A stretch of 64,000 bases of DNA from the NCBI GenBank assembly GCA_016214905.1, contig JACRMQ010000007.1, positions 460,408 to 524,407 of the forward strand, given 5' to 3'. Origin of the DNA: Ignavibacteriales bacterium (lineage in GTDB: Bacteria > Bacteroidota > Ignavibacteria > UBA10030 > SZUA-254). The notes under the pieces were generated by a model, which had not been told where the DNA came from, ran no database searches, and was given only the letters and a program-made list of their open reading frames with translations. The position numbers and the translations under genes were made by a program. Each line of letters opens with the position of its first letter. Position 1 is the first letter of the stretch. Positions 25,972 through 35,001 of the stretch are shown here, one piece after another.

Positions 25972-28044
25972 ATGCAATACATCATGCTGATAAATTATCG
26001 ATATATAATTTTTTCAATTCTTTCTGTTTTAACTTCACAATTATTACTTATTGCGCAATACACACATTACACCCCTGTTCAACAAGGTTTCGGTATGAAG
26101 CTTTGGATGAGCGATCAAGGTAACCTTGGATGGAATGCTGGAATGGCTGCAAGCGATCAATCTGTTAGTACATTTGTTGGTTTAGAATACCCGCCAGGTT
26201 CACCATTTAATCATCTTGTTACTGGTGGAATTTGGATTGGCGCTATAGTGGATACAGGAAAATATGGAGTACACCAATATGCTAAATTGGTAACAACTAC
26301 AAATAATCCCGATATCTATTACCCAGGTCCTGTAAATCCGAATGAAACATTTCCAATTGACACAATAAAACCGTGGTGGAATACATCAACATTATTAAAT
26401 GGCGAACCGAACAAACGGGGAGACGACGACGATAACGACGGTAAAATAGATGAAGATCCGTTAGACGGAATTGATAACGACGTTGACGGTAAAATAGACG
26501 AAGATTATGGTGCAGTGTCGGAAAGCGATTATTATTGTGCATACACAGATACATCTCCCATGCTAAAAAATCGGTATCACCGTCCGCTTGGTATAAAAGT
26601 GATCCAATCTTCTTATGCGTGGATTCAAAAAGTGCATGAACCGATTATTATCTTTGAGTACAAAATAATAAACCTTGGGAAATTTCCACTAAAAGATGTT
26701 TATATAGGTTTTGATTTTGTCCCGGATATAACTATTTGGAATGATGACAATAAGAATAAGAACTGTATTGGTTATTGGCACGAACTTATGACAGCATATG
26801 CTCATAACCCAATTGAAAGAGTTGCATCTCCATTTGGCGTAACGGTACTTGAACTTCCCAAACAGTTGGATAGTTTAAATTTATATTTCAGGTGGTTGAC
26901 CAACGAAGAATATCGTCCTTCTGGTGCATCTTTTGACTGTCTTAGATATGATTTACTTAGAGGTTCATATCCCGCCGGTCTTCCAAATTATCGTCCCGAT
27001 ATGCTGATCTCACAGGCAACTAACACACCGGAAGTTGTTGTATCATGCGGTCCAATTAACGATTGGGATAAAGGAGATACGCTTAATTTATCTTTTGCAA
27101 TAGTCGGAGGGAAATCGCTCCGATACAATCCAGATAACTTATACGATAATGCTAAAGTTGCACAAACATTATATGCCCGTAATTTCTATCCGTTTTATGT
27201 TCCATCGTCCCCAAAAATATCAATAGAAACAGGTTACAGATCCACTATTCTTAACTGGGGTTATAAAGGTGTCGGTGTAAATCCTGAAGAATCGTGGGAT
27301 AATGCGAACGCGTTAGTTAATATTTTCCCTGAAGATCACTGGCGCAGATCCAATCCACCGGAAGGACATACAAAAGGTGGAAGAGTGTTTGAAGGATACC
27401 GCCTTTATAGAAGCGACGATCCCGCCGGGACAAAAAACAGTTTTGTAATACTCAGGCAATGGGATAAAATAGATTCGGTTGGTCCCCAATACGGATATGA
27501 CACAGGCATAGAAACAACCTTTGTAGATGAAAATTTAACAACCGGAAAAGCTTATTGGTACAGTGTTACATCGTACGGTATACCCGATCAACATGTAATG
27601 AGATACATGGATAGAGATGGGATGTTAAAAGTAGACACGTTATCGACTCCGAGTTTAGAATCATCTGTTTTAGCATCGAGAAAAAGAGTGAAGATGCCGT
27701 TCTCTGTGTCGCACGAATTAAATAAAGTTCTTGTTGTTCCCAATCCGTACCGCGTCGATCAGGATTATTCATACGAGATGGGTGGATATGAAGGAAGAGC
27801 AAAGACTTGGAGTGAAAACAAAAGGTTGATTAAGTTTATTCATCTGCCGTCTAAATGTCTTATCCGCATATTTTCATTAAGCGGAGATATGATAGCTACA
27901 CTGCGGCACGAGAGTGAATCGCAGGGTGAACTTGACTGGGATTTGTTGAGCGAGAGCAACCGCACAATTGCAAGTGGTGTTTATGTTTTTACTGTTGAAT
28001 CGGATTACGGAACTCAAACAGGTAAGTTTGTTATTGTAAGATAA
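25972..28044 (+). CDS. large secreted protein with calcium-type DxDxDG repeats and C-terminal sorting-like domain
   Basis: A 690-residue protein with an N-terminal signal peptide (YRYIIFSILSVLTSQLLLIAQ; ATG at 25972 or 25984). Near residues 145-180 there are two thrombospondin-type-3-like acidic repeats (DDDDNDGKIDEDP and DNDVDGKIDED) likely to bind calcium. A fibronectin-like segment with EGYRLYRSDDPAG precedes the C-terminal domain (VVPNPYRVD ... IRIFSLSGDMIATL ... ASGVYVFTV), a type seen on T9SS-exported proteins of this group. No enzyme motif was found. It probably sits on the cell surface; role unknown. Confidence 0.8.
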   Translation: MQYIMLINYRYIIFSILSVLTSQLLLIAQYTHYTPVQQGFGMKLWMSDQGNLGWNAGMAASDQSVSTFVGLEYPPGSPFNHLVTGGIWIGAIVDTGKYGVHQYAKLVTTTNNPDIYYPGPVNPNETFPIDTIKPWWNTSTLLNGEPNKRGDDDDNDGKIDEDPLDGIDNDVDGKIDEDYGAVSESDYYCAYTDTSPMLKNRYHRPLGIKVIQSSYAWIQKVHEPIIIFEYKIINLGKFPLKDVYIGFDFVPDITIWNDDNKNKNCIGYWHELMTAYAHNPIERVASPFGVTVLELPKQLDSLNLYFRWLTNEEYRPSGASFDCLRYDLLRGSYPAGLPNYRPDMLISQATNTPEVVVSCGPINDWDKGDTLNLSFAIVGGKSLRYNPDNLYDNAKVAQTLYARNFYPFYVPSSPKISIETGYRSTILNWGYKGVGVNPEESWDNANALVNIFPEDHWRRSNPPEGHTKGGRVFEGYRLYRSDDPAGTKNSFVILRQWDKIDSVGPQYGYDTGIETTFVDENLTTGKAYWYSVTSYGIPDQHVMRYMDRDGMLKVDTLSTPSLESSVLASRKRVKMPFSVSHELNKVLVVPNPYRVDQDYSYEMGGYEGRAKTWSENKRLIKFIHLPSKCLIRIFSLSGDMIATLRHESESQGELDWDLLSESNRTIASGVYVFTVESDYGTQTGKFVIVR

Positions 28045-28061
28045 TTGATTTTTATAAAGGT

Positions 28062-29120
28062 ATGTTCTCATTTAAAAATATTTTGTTGATTTTGATTATT
28101 GTTACAATAGCAATTTTTTCACTCGATTGTAACAAAGCCCCAATCCCAACCGCTCCGCAGCGTGATATTCCATGGAAGATATTCAATAAATCGAACAGTC
28201 TACTTGTCGATAATAAAATTAATTCGATTTACATTGATGCCTCGGGCGGAAAATGGTTTAGCACTAATAACGGTGCTAACAGATTACTAAGTGAAACATG
28301 GGAAAATGTTACATCTCAGCTTGAATATAATACAGCTAGAGGTCGTAGTAGGGCGGTAAATGCAATTGCTGTTGGAAAAGACGGAAGCATTTGGTATGGC
28401 TTGGCGGGTGGTGGTATACGACGGCGTATGGTTGGCCAAAGTAATATCTGGAAAGAGTACAGAACCCCCGATCTGACCTCTGATATAATTTATTCGATAA
28501 AGACAGACGACGCTGGAGATATTTGGGTTGGGACTGCAAGCGGTGTGAGTCGTTGTAAACCCGCGCCTAACATACAAAGCGAAGATAGATGGTATCAGTA
28601 TAACTCCGAAAACAGTCTGATTCCGGACGAGCCGATCCAGTCAATTGGAATTAGTCCACATGATGGAACGGTTTGGTTCGGTACATATTCACTCGGTGTG
28701 ATTAGATACGATGTTGATATCGATTGGAATTATTTCGCACCGAATGATTTACCGTTGCCGATTTTATCTACAGTATTTACTTACGGAAAATATGTTTGGT
28801 TTGGCACATACGGTGATTGGGCGTATCAATTTAATTCACAAACAACTGAATGGAAACAGTTTGCCGATTCCGCAAAAGGAGGCGGGTTACCCAATTTTAT
28901 AGTGAATGCGGTGGCACACGATCAAAACAACAACATCTGGTTCGGAACGAATAACGGTTTGGCAAAATACACCGGTTCAAAGTGGCAAAGGTGGAATACA
29001 ATAAATTCTGAACTTCCGAGCGACATAATAACATCGTTGGCAGTTGATAAAAAAGGAAATCTTTGGATCGGAACGACAAACGGTGTTGCAGAGTTCAATG
29101 AAGCTGGAATATTAAAATAA
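28062..29120 (+). CDS. Reg_prop-type propeller lipoprotein
   Basis: A 352-residue protein whose N terminus is a hydrophobic export signal ending in SLDC (Cys23), an imperfect lipobox with Asp before the cysteine. The rest is about seven blades of the two-component-regulator propeller type, with repeats such as GSIWYGLAGGGI, GDIWVGTASGVS, NNIWFGTNNGLA and GNLWIGTTNGVA. There is no membrane-spanning sensor or kinase, so this is a stand-alone extracytoplasmic propeller. It follows the 690-residue surface protein by 17 bases and is probably expressed with it. Confidence 0.8.
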   Translation: MFSFKNILLILIIVTIAIFSLDCNKAPIPTAPQRDIPWKIFNKSNSLLVDNKINSIYIDASGGKWFSTNNGANRLLSETWENVTSQLEYNTARGRSRAVNAIAVGKDGSIWYGLAGGGIRRRMVGQSNIWKEYRTPDLTSDIIYSIKTDDAGDIWVGTASGVSRCKPAPNIQSEDRWYQYNSENSLIPDEPIQSIGISPHDGTVWFGTYSLGVIRYDVDIDWNYFAPNDLPLPILSTVFTYGKYVWFGTYGDWAYQFNSQTTEWKQFADSAKGGGLPNFIVNAVAHDQNNNIWFGTNNGLAKYTGSKWQRWNTINSELPSDIITSLAVDKKGNLWIGTTNGVAEFNEAGILK

Positions 29121-29121
29121 A

Positions 29122-29145
29122 AAAGGCGAGCATTAACCCGCCTTT
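29122..29145 (-). terminator. intrinsic terminator of the hut/folate genes (possibly bidirectional)
   Basis: A 7-base-pair stem (AAAGGCG / CGCCTTT) with a 10-base loop lies between the converging ends of the propeller gene and fchA. Read on the minus strand it is followed by TTTTTATTTT, a good T-tract, so it mainly terminates the minus-strand operon. Confidence 0.75.
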
Positions 29146-29167
29146 GAATATAATTACTTTCCGAGAT

Positions 29168-29806
29168 TTATGATTGTTTTTTAATAACTTTTCCGTTAAC
29201 TATCGCAAGTATCTCATCGGTTTTCATTTTGCACGTTCTTTGTAAAGTTGCAACTTCATCCGTGTGCCACCCAACGAATTCCTGATCGTTAATGCCGTTG
29301 AGATTGATGTAAACATTCAGCGCCGCACTTTCCGCGCCGGCATGTAGCATCAAAGCCGCTACTCCGGCATCGCTTGCCGAATTTACATTTCCTTTATCTG
29401 CAACAACTTTTGCTAGAGCCAAAGCATCTACCACTAATTTCATAACCCGTAACGGAACCAACGTTGCTTCCTTTGTCGCTTCCTGTATGGCGGCAGATCG
29501 CAATGCTTTTTGATCGTCGGACTCTTTCGGAAGACCGAATGCTTCCATTACTTTATTGAATGCATCTGTGTCCTGATCGATGATAACGGTAAATGCTTTT
29601 CTTAATTCTTCTGTTTTTGATCGTAGCGAGATCATCTCGGCTTCAACATCTTGATATTTTTTCTTGCCGATTGTGAGGTTTGCAACCATAGATGTAAGCG
29701 CAGCGCCAAGTGCGCCGCCAAGTGCGGCAACACTGCCTCCGCCCGGTGCCGGTGAATTGGATGCAAGTTCGTCTAAAAATTTCACAACTGTTTTTTCGGT
29801 CAGCAT
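29168..29806 (-). CDS. fchA: formimidoyltetrahydrofolate cyclodeaminase
   Basis: Converts 5-formimidoyl-tetrahydrofolate to methenyl-tetrahydrofolate and ammonia, the last step of the folate-dependent histidine breakdown route. The 212-residue protein has the family N terminus FLDELASNSPAPGGGSVAALGGALGA and the helical body with NVNSASDAGVAALML. In animals this domain is fused to the formimidoyltransferase; here it is a separate gene directly downstream of it, 43 bases away. Confidence 0.92.
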   Translation of the reverse strand: MLTEKTVVKFLDELASNSPAPGGGSVAALGGALGAALTSMVANLTIGKKKYQDVEAEMISLRSKTEELRKAFTVIIDQDTDAFNKVMEAFGLPKESDDQKALRSAAIQEATKEATLVPLRVMKLVVDALALAKVVADKGNVNSASDAGVAALMLHAGAESAALNVYINLNGINDQEFVGWHTDEVATLQRTCKMKTDEILAIVNGKVIKKQS

Positions 29807-29849
29807 TATTGTTCTCCTGTTAATTATCCTGTAAAATTTATGGATGATA

Positions 29850-30854
29850 TTATATCATATATTCTATAATTTTTTTCTTCGGATCGAAACGTTCAAGTTG
29901 ACTTAATCCGAGCGCTTCAATAGCGCGCGCGATATATTCTTCTTCTTTGATATTTGAAAAATGATTTGGAGTGTAAAATTTTCCTGCTATTAAAAGAGCC
30001 TCTTTGGGAATCAGTCCAACAACTTCACTCCCGGTTACATTCATTCCCAATTTCTGAGCTTCTTTTCGAACCTCTTCGAATGCCACATGAGGCGGGGTGA
30101 TGTTGAAATTGTTCAGATTGATTGATACCTGAGCTATATCGAAACGCTCAAGCATTACACCCATTGCCTTGACTGCTTTTAATGATCCCGGGATCTTAAC
30201 GCTTTCTCCATTTTCTTTCTTCAGTGTTCTGCCGCTTTCTCTGATTCGTAATGCAATCTCATGAGCTATATCTTTACTGTTTGTTGTGAGATTAACATTG
30301 TAAGCGATCAGGAAAACGCGCGCACCGGTTACCGTTGCACCGGATTTTGGATTGAAGACTGCAGCACCGTAATCGGGTTTCCATTGCGGATCTGATATCT
30401 TCGATGAAAATCCCTCGTATTCTCCCTTCCTTATAGTGGCAAGATTTCTTCGCTCAACAGTCTGTGCCGCTTCTTCATACAGATAAATCGGGATATGCAA
30501 TTCTTCGGCAACACGTTTTCCGAATTCGTGCGAAAGTTTTACGCAATCATTCATCGTTACTCCGCTTATCGGTATGAAGGGGACTACATCGGTTGCGCCC
30601 ATCCTTGGATGTTCACCTTTGTGTTTCGTCATGTCAATCAGTTCCGATGCTGTTTTCGTTGCGCGAAATGCCGCTTCCTTTACGGCGTCCGGTTCACCGA
30701 CAAATGTAACCACAGTACGATTGTAATCTTTATCGGGTTCTACACTGAGCAGTTTAACGTTGTGAACCGAGCTAATACTGTCTGAAATGGTATCAATAAT
30801 TTTTGAATCACGTCCTTCACTGAAATTTGGTACGCACTCTACAAGTTTATTCAT
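29850..30854 (-). CDS. ftcD: glutamate formimidoyltransferase
   Basis: Moves the formimidoyl group from N-formimidoyl-glutamate to tetrahydrofolate. The start is taken at the ATG giving MNKLVECVPNFSEGRD, the usual N terminus, with a GACGGAAA ribosome-binding region; a TTG eight codons upstream is unlikely. The family motifs EPDKDYNRTVVTFVG, KHKGEHPRMGATDVVPFIP and the arginine-rich RRNLATIRKGEYEG are present. The 334-residue length corresponds to the transferase half only of the animal bifunctional protein. It lies between hutI and fchA. Confidence 0.93.
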   Translation of the reverse strand: MNKLVECVPNFSEGRDSKIIDTISDSISSVHNVKLLSVEPDKDYNRTVVTFVGEPDAVKEAAFRATKTASELIDMTKHKGEHPRMGATDVVPFIPISGVTMNDCVKLSHEFGKRVAEELHIPIYLYEEAAQTVERRNLATIRKGEYEGFSSKISDPQWKPDYGAAVFNPKSGATVTGARVFLIAYNVNLTTNSKDIAHEIALRIRESGRTLKKENGESVKIPGSLKAVKAMGVMLERFDIAQVSINLNNFNITPPHVAFEEVRKEAQKLGMNVTGSEVVGLIPKEALLIAGKFYTPNHFSNIKEEEYIARAIEALGLSQLERFDPKKKIIEYMI

Positions 30855-30952
30855 AGATTTTCCGTCGAAATATTCCAAAGATTGAAAATGTTTTTAATGC
30901 TGATAAATAATAAGATCGATGATATTTATTTGCCGAATTATTAAATAAAATT

Positions 30953-32197
30953 TTAAAACTCTAAAACTACTCCGTTCTTGATTACTCTCCAAAGATGATT
31001 CTCACCGAAGTGATACGGAATAAATTTATAATTCGGTATGTCGAGAACGATAATATCGGCTTTCTTGCCGATCTCAATACTGCCTATTGAATGTGATAAA
31101 TTGAGAGCTGCCGCGGCATTCAGCGTTGAAGAAACAATCGCTTCCTCGGGTGACATTTTCATCTGTGTGCATGCGAGAGTCATCATAATCGGCATGCTGT
31201 ACGACATGCAAGACCCAGGATTGAAATCTGTAGCCAGCGCTACAACCACGCCTTGATCGATCATATCGCGGGCCGGGGCGTACCGGTGATTAAGAAACAA
31301 CGAAACACCCGGAAGTAAAACGGCTGTCACTCCGGTTGTTGCGAGCGCACGGATACCGATATCGCTTATATGTTCTAGGTGATCGGCGGAAACAGCGCCT
31401 AATTCAGCCGCAAGCTCTGCGCCACCGCCTGCGGTTAATTCATCCGCGTGAAGTTTTGGGAGTAAACCGAATTTCATTCCTTCCGATAAGATTGATCGGC
31501 AATCATCGGATTCAAAATATCCTTTCTCACAAAATGCGTCGCAGAATGATGCCAGTTTCTTTTTCCCGATGTAGGGAATCATTTTATCGATTATTAAACG
31601 AATATACTCTTGCTTTTTACCGGAATATTCAGGGGGAATAGCATGCGCCCCTAAAAAGGTGGAGACGATTGTTATCATCTCCTCATCGTTTAATTCTGTA
31701 ATTGTCTCAAGCATTTTTATTTCATTGTCAACATCAAGTCCGTATCCGCTTTTTATTTCTACCGTGGTAGTACCATGCTGCAATACCGCATTAAGATATT
31801 TTCGCGCTATTTTTTTTAAATCTTTTTTTGTGGATTGCCGAACATTGTTGACCGTACTTAAAATGCCGCCGCCTTTTGAAGCGATTTCCTGATAACTGAC
31901 ACCTGAGCTTCTCATTGCAAATTCGTTTTCTCTGCTTCCCGCGAATACCAGATGAGTGTGCGGATCGATAAAACCCGGAAGGACAATTCGATTCATACAA
32001 TCGAGAACATCCGCGTCTCTCAAACTGTTCATCGAGAGTTCTTCCATCCTTCCGCACCAGCGGATTGAATCGTTCTCAATCAGTACAGCGCCATTCTCGA
32101 TTATTCCAAGATCTTGCATTGCCTTACCGGTTTTTACGCTGCCGCCATGCGCTGAAACGGTTATAAGTTGCCTGATATTTATAAGTGCTAAAGTCAT
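30953..32197 (-). CDS. hutI: imidazolonepropionase
   Basis: Opens the ring of 4-imidazolone-5-propionate to give N-formimidoyl-glutamate, third step of histidine breakdown. The 414-residue amidohydrolase has its metal ligands in FIDPHTHLVFAG (His80 and His82), the SGYGL segment, LGAHAIP, the HADE motif and ALATDFNPGSC. It is the first gene of a minus-strand group with ftcD and fchA. The gap to the divergent hydrolase gene is about 100 bases and should hold promoters for both, but none is clear enough to mark. Confidence 0.95.
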   Translation of the reverse strand: MTLALINIRQLITVSAHGGSVKTGKAMQDLGIIENGAVLIENDSIRWCGRMEELSMNSLRDADVLDCMNRIVLPGFIDPHTHLVFAGSRENEFAMRSSGVSYQEIASKGGGILSTVNNVRQSTKKDLKKIARKYLNAVLQHGTTTVEIKSGYGLDVDNEIKMLETITELNDEEMITIVSTFLGAHAIPPEYSGKKQEYIRLIIDKMIPYIGKKKLASFCDAFCEKGYFESDDCRSILSEGMKFGLLPKLHADELTAGGGAELAAELGAVSADHLEHISDIGIRALATTGVTAVLLPGVSLFLNHRYAPARDMIDQGVVVALATDFNPGSCMSYSMPIMMTLACTQMKMSPEEAIVSSTLNAAAALNLSHSIGSIEIGKKADIIVLDIPNYKFIPYHFGENHLWRVIKNGVVLEF

Positions 32198-32296
32198 GAA
32201 TATTCAACGATTATAACGATAATCCTCTGTTTTTCCGAAGAAAGATACAGAAAAACCGTTCCTTTTCCAATTTTAAATTTCTCATTATATTCCATT

Positions 32297-33193
32297 ATGA
32301 TCAGTAGCATGTTAAGAATCGTATCGCTCCTTTTCACGGGAATTTCGGTTGGATATTCTTTCTCCGGCGAAATACAATTCGATGAATTAAAAACCAATTT
32401 GAAAAATGTTCGCACGTTTGTGGTTGAGTCTTCTATGACTTCAGTAACATCCGAGGTCATATTTTATGTTGATAAGAATGATAGTGTGCGCGGGAAAATT
32501 CGTTGTCCGCAAGGTAAATCTGGCACTAAATATCCATTAGCTTTTATGCTGGTGGGAATAGAGACCGGCCGGGATGCTGTCGACTTGATAGAAGGATGTG
32601 ATAGCGTGATATTATTCAGTATCGATTTTCCAATAAAAAGCTCGCTCGATTTTTCCGGATGGAATGGGATCACAACATTGATAAGGCTGCGGGAAGCGGG
32701 ATTAAAAAATTTATCGGAAATTGTCATGGCGCTCGATTGGCTTTTCACGCTGCCGATTATTGATACCTCGAATGTAACTTTAATTGCCGTCAGCTTCGGC
32801 GTATTTACTGCTGTCCCCATTGCCGCAACCGACAAGCGGATTAGTCGCCTCGTTGTAGTTCAGGCGGGTGGTGATCTATATACTGTTTTTAAATGGAATG
32901 CGGAACGCTTAGGTGTGGCTATACCAGATTGGCTTGCCGGATGGATTGCCGCATTCATACTCGAACCCTTTGAACCGAACACCTACATTGATAAATTTTC
33001 TCCCAGATTATTTATTATGATTACCAGTGATACAGATTTTATTTTTCCAAAATCATCATCTCAATCGTTATATACCCGTGCTAAGGAACCAAAAGAATGG
33101 ATTATTCATCACAGCGATCATGTGGCGCCGAATGAAAAAGAATTGATTTTAGAATTAACAAATCTTATAAGTAAGCGTTTATACGGAAGATGA
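32297..33193 (+). CDS. secreted alpha/beta-hydrolase-fold protein
   Basis: A 298-residue protein with an N-terminal signal-like stretch (RIVSLLFTGISVGYSFSG; start ATG 32297 or 32309). The hydrolase core shows YPLAFMLVG (oxyanion strand), the nucleophile elbow AVSFGVF with Ser166, a TSDTDFIFP acid loop and HHSDHVAP carrying the likely catalytic His. The elbow has Ala instead of the first Gly of GxSxG. This looks like a dienelactone-hydrolase/prolyl-oligopeptidase-type enzyme. It stands alone on the plus strand between minus-strand hut genes. Substrate unknown. Confidence 0.75.
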   Translation: MISSMLRIVSLLFTGISVGYSFSGEIQFDELKTNLKNVRTFVVESSMTSVTSEVIFYVDKNDSVRGKIRCPQGKSGTKYPLAFMLVGIETGRDAVDLIEGCDSVILFSIDFPIKSSLDFSGWNGITTLIRLREAGLKNLSEIVMALDWLFTLPIIDTSNVTLIAVSFGVFTAVPIAATDKRISRLVVVQAGGDLYTVFKWNAERLGVAIPDWLAGWIAAFILEPFEPNTYIDKFSPRLFIMITSDTDFIFPKSSSQSLYTRAKEPKEWIIHHSDHVAPNEKELILELTNLISKRLYGR

Positions 33194-33218
33194 GATGCAA
33201 TAATTAAAATGATCTTTT

Positions 33219-33740
33219 TTAAAGTTTACCCGATATCGTATTAAAATTGTTACGGCTAATTCTGAATGTATACCATTCTTTTAGATGAGTTGCACCGATC
33301 TTTTCATAAAAATTGATAGCCGGCTTATTCCAGTCAAGTACTACCCATTCCATTCTGCCGCAACCGCGCCTTTTCGCTTCGTTCAAACAAATTTTGAACA
33401 TTTTTCGCCCGATTCCCAGGGAACGGTATTCCGGAAGGATGAAAATATCTTCAAGATATAAAGTTGGCAGGGCGAGAAACGATGAATATGTTTCGAAGAT
33501 GATAGAGTAACCAACGGCTTTTTTGTTTACGAATGCAAGATATCCCGTGAACCTTTTTTTTTCGCCGAAACCATCTTTTATCAATCTTTTTCGTGCGGCG
33601 GGTGATGGACGTTTGAGTTTTTCGTAATCAGCGAGTGCATTGATGAGCGATAGAAAAGAATTTTCGTCGCCCTTTCTAATCCGCCGTATTTTTAGATTAT
33701 TTTTTATGTGAATTCGCTTCGGCTTGTTGTAATTGTTCAA
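33219..33740 (-). CDS. GNAT-family N-acetyltransferase
   Basis: A 173-residue acetyltransferase of the spermidine/diamine-acetyltransferase-like branch of GNAT. The acetyl-CoA loop is visible in YLEDIFILPEYRSLGIGRKMFKI, followed by CGRMEWVVLDWNKPAINFYEKIGA, which are typical of that branch. The start is a TTG at 33740 preceded by GGGGA six bases earlier; no ATG or GTG fits. This start lies 44 bases inside the upstream zinc-ribbon protein gene, so translation is probably coupled. The acceptor is unknown. Confidence 0.85.
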   Translation of the reverse strand: MNNYNKPKRIHIKNNLKIRRIRKGDENSFLSLINALADYEKLKRPSPAARKRLIKDGFGEKKRFTGYLAFVNKKAVGYSIIFETYSSFLALPTLYLEDIFILPEYRSLGIGRKMFKICLNEAKRRGCGRMEWVVLDWNKPAINFYEKIGATHLKEWYTFRISRNNFNTISGKL

Positions 33741-35001
33741 CTACTTTCCCCAATCCTTTTGTCACCAGCGTATCGAGCAATGTTCCTGTTAGTCTTACCG
33801 TTGGCTCGTCTAAATGCCGCATACTTTCTTCAGACCGGTTTAATTCCGGTGTAACAGTCGCGCCTAGTTTTTGAACAACCGGTTCCGCTGTGATATCGCG
33901 CGATGAATTATTTCCGCCTGTTAATGCAAATTTGGCACCCAACTCTTTTACAGGTTTAAAATATTCATCCGGAACTTCTCGCGCACTTTTTTGAATTAAT
34001 TGTCCGACCTCCGACATCCGTTTATCAAGCGATCTCCCACGCAATCGTGATGAACCGGCGATTATGTACATCGCATTCGAAACATTATGACTTAGCGCCT
34101 GAGATGATGCCTGCATAGCTCTGCTTAAACTGCCGCCGCATTCTTCGATATGCTGACCCAGCGAAGTTAATCCGTACTTCACGGAATCTCCAAGCGATTC
34201 AATTCCTTTACGGACTTGCATACCAAACTCGATTGTTGATTGTGCCTGAAGTTTCGCTGCTTCTATTCGATAAAATTCGTTTGAATAGGATTGCAGCAAT
34301 TGCGTGGTTCGTTCAATATCGAATTGAATCCGTTCAACCATTGCGCTGTTCTTGTTCTCAAAATAATAATCTCGCCCTTTGTAAAAATGCCAGATCGCAA
34401 CCTGCATCATACTTTGAAGCAAATTGGGATTATCGCTAATCGTTGCCATAGCTTTTTGGCCAACATGGACATTTATTGCAGCTTCCCATTCTTTTGCAGA
34501 TAAACGGATGAACCATTGTCGTGCGGCTATTAAATCACTAAGATCTTCAATTGTGTGAATTTCTTTTTCAACCCCGCGCTGGGCGTAACCCATTGCAGTC
34601 ATATACGCCACCGCTAGAGCCGATTTGTGTATGCCCAGTTCGGAAAAAAGTCGGAATGCGATTATCATTTGATCCAAAACTTTATCCGATAAATTCCCTT
34701 TGGAATAATGTTCGTTTACCTTGGAGTAGATTTCCTGCGCGCGCTGGAGGTACAGTTCGGCGATTTCACGATAACGCTGTTTAAGTATTACCGATCTTTT
34801 TGCGTGTTTATCAAGATAACTTTTTCCTTCTTTTCGGAGAGAGTTAATTGTTTCACGAATTTCTTTGAGAGATACACATTCAGAAATATTAGTGCTCTCG
34901 CACATAAAACATTTTTTTCGGGCGTTTTCATAATCGATCCAACGATGCCCGCAATCGGTGCACCGTTCCATTCCCAATTTCATCGAAAACGTGTCGTTCA
35001 T
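33697..35001 (-). CDS. unrecognised zinc-ribbon-headed helical protein
   Basis: A 434-residue protein I do not recognise. Residues 14-34 form a four-cysteine zinc ribbon (CTDC ... CFMC). The remainder appears all-helical and soluble: a basic segment (KHAKRSVILKQRYREIAELY), TPR-like helices (FSELGIHKSALAVAYMTAMGYAQ) and a region near 250-300 with phage-tape- or methyl-accepting-like amphipathic helices. No membrane segment or enzyme motif. Its start overlaps the stop of the preceding gene by 4 bases, so the two proteins are probably made together and may interact. Confidence 0.7.
   Translation of the reverse strand: MNDTFSMKLGMERCTDCGHRWIDYENARKKCFMCESTNISECVSLKEIRETINSLRKEGKSYLDKHAKRSVILKQRYREIAELYLQRAQEIYSKVNEHYSKGNLSDKVLDQMIIAFRLFSELGIHKSALAVAYMTAMGYAQRGVEKEIHTIEDLSDLIAARQWFIRLSAKEWEAAINVHVGQKAMATISDNPNLLQSMMQVAIWHFYKGRDYYFENKNSAMVERIQFDIERTTQLLQSYSNEFYRIEAAKLQAQSTIEFGMQVRKGIESLGDSVKYGLTSLGQHIEECGGSLSRAMQASSQALSHNVSNAMYIIAGSSRLRGRSLDKRMSEVGQLIQKSAREVPDEYFKPVKELGAKFALTGGNNSSRDITAEPVVQKLGATVTPELNRSEESMRHLDEPTVRLTGTLLDTLVTKGLGKVVEQLQQAEANSHKK

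Noticed and set aside
26420-26515. Tandem DNA repeat
   Set aside because: The repetition comes from the two DxDxDG protein repeats (GACGGTAAAATAGA units) inside the surface protein gene and is not a separate element.
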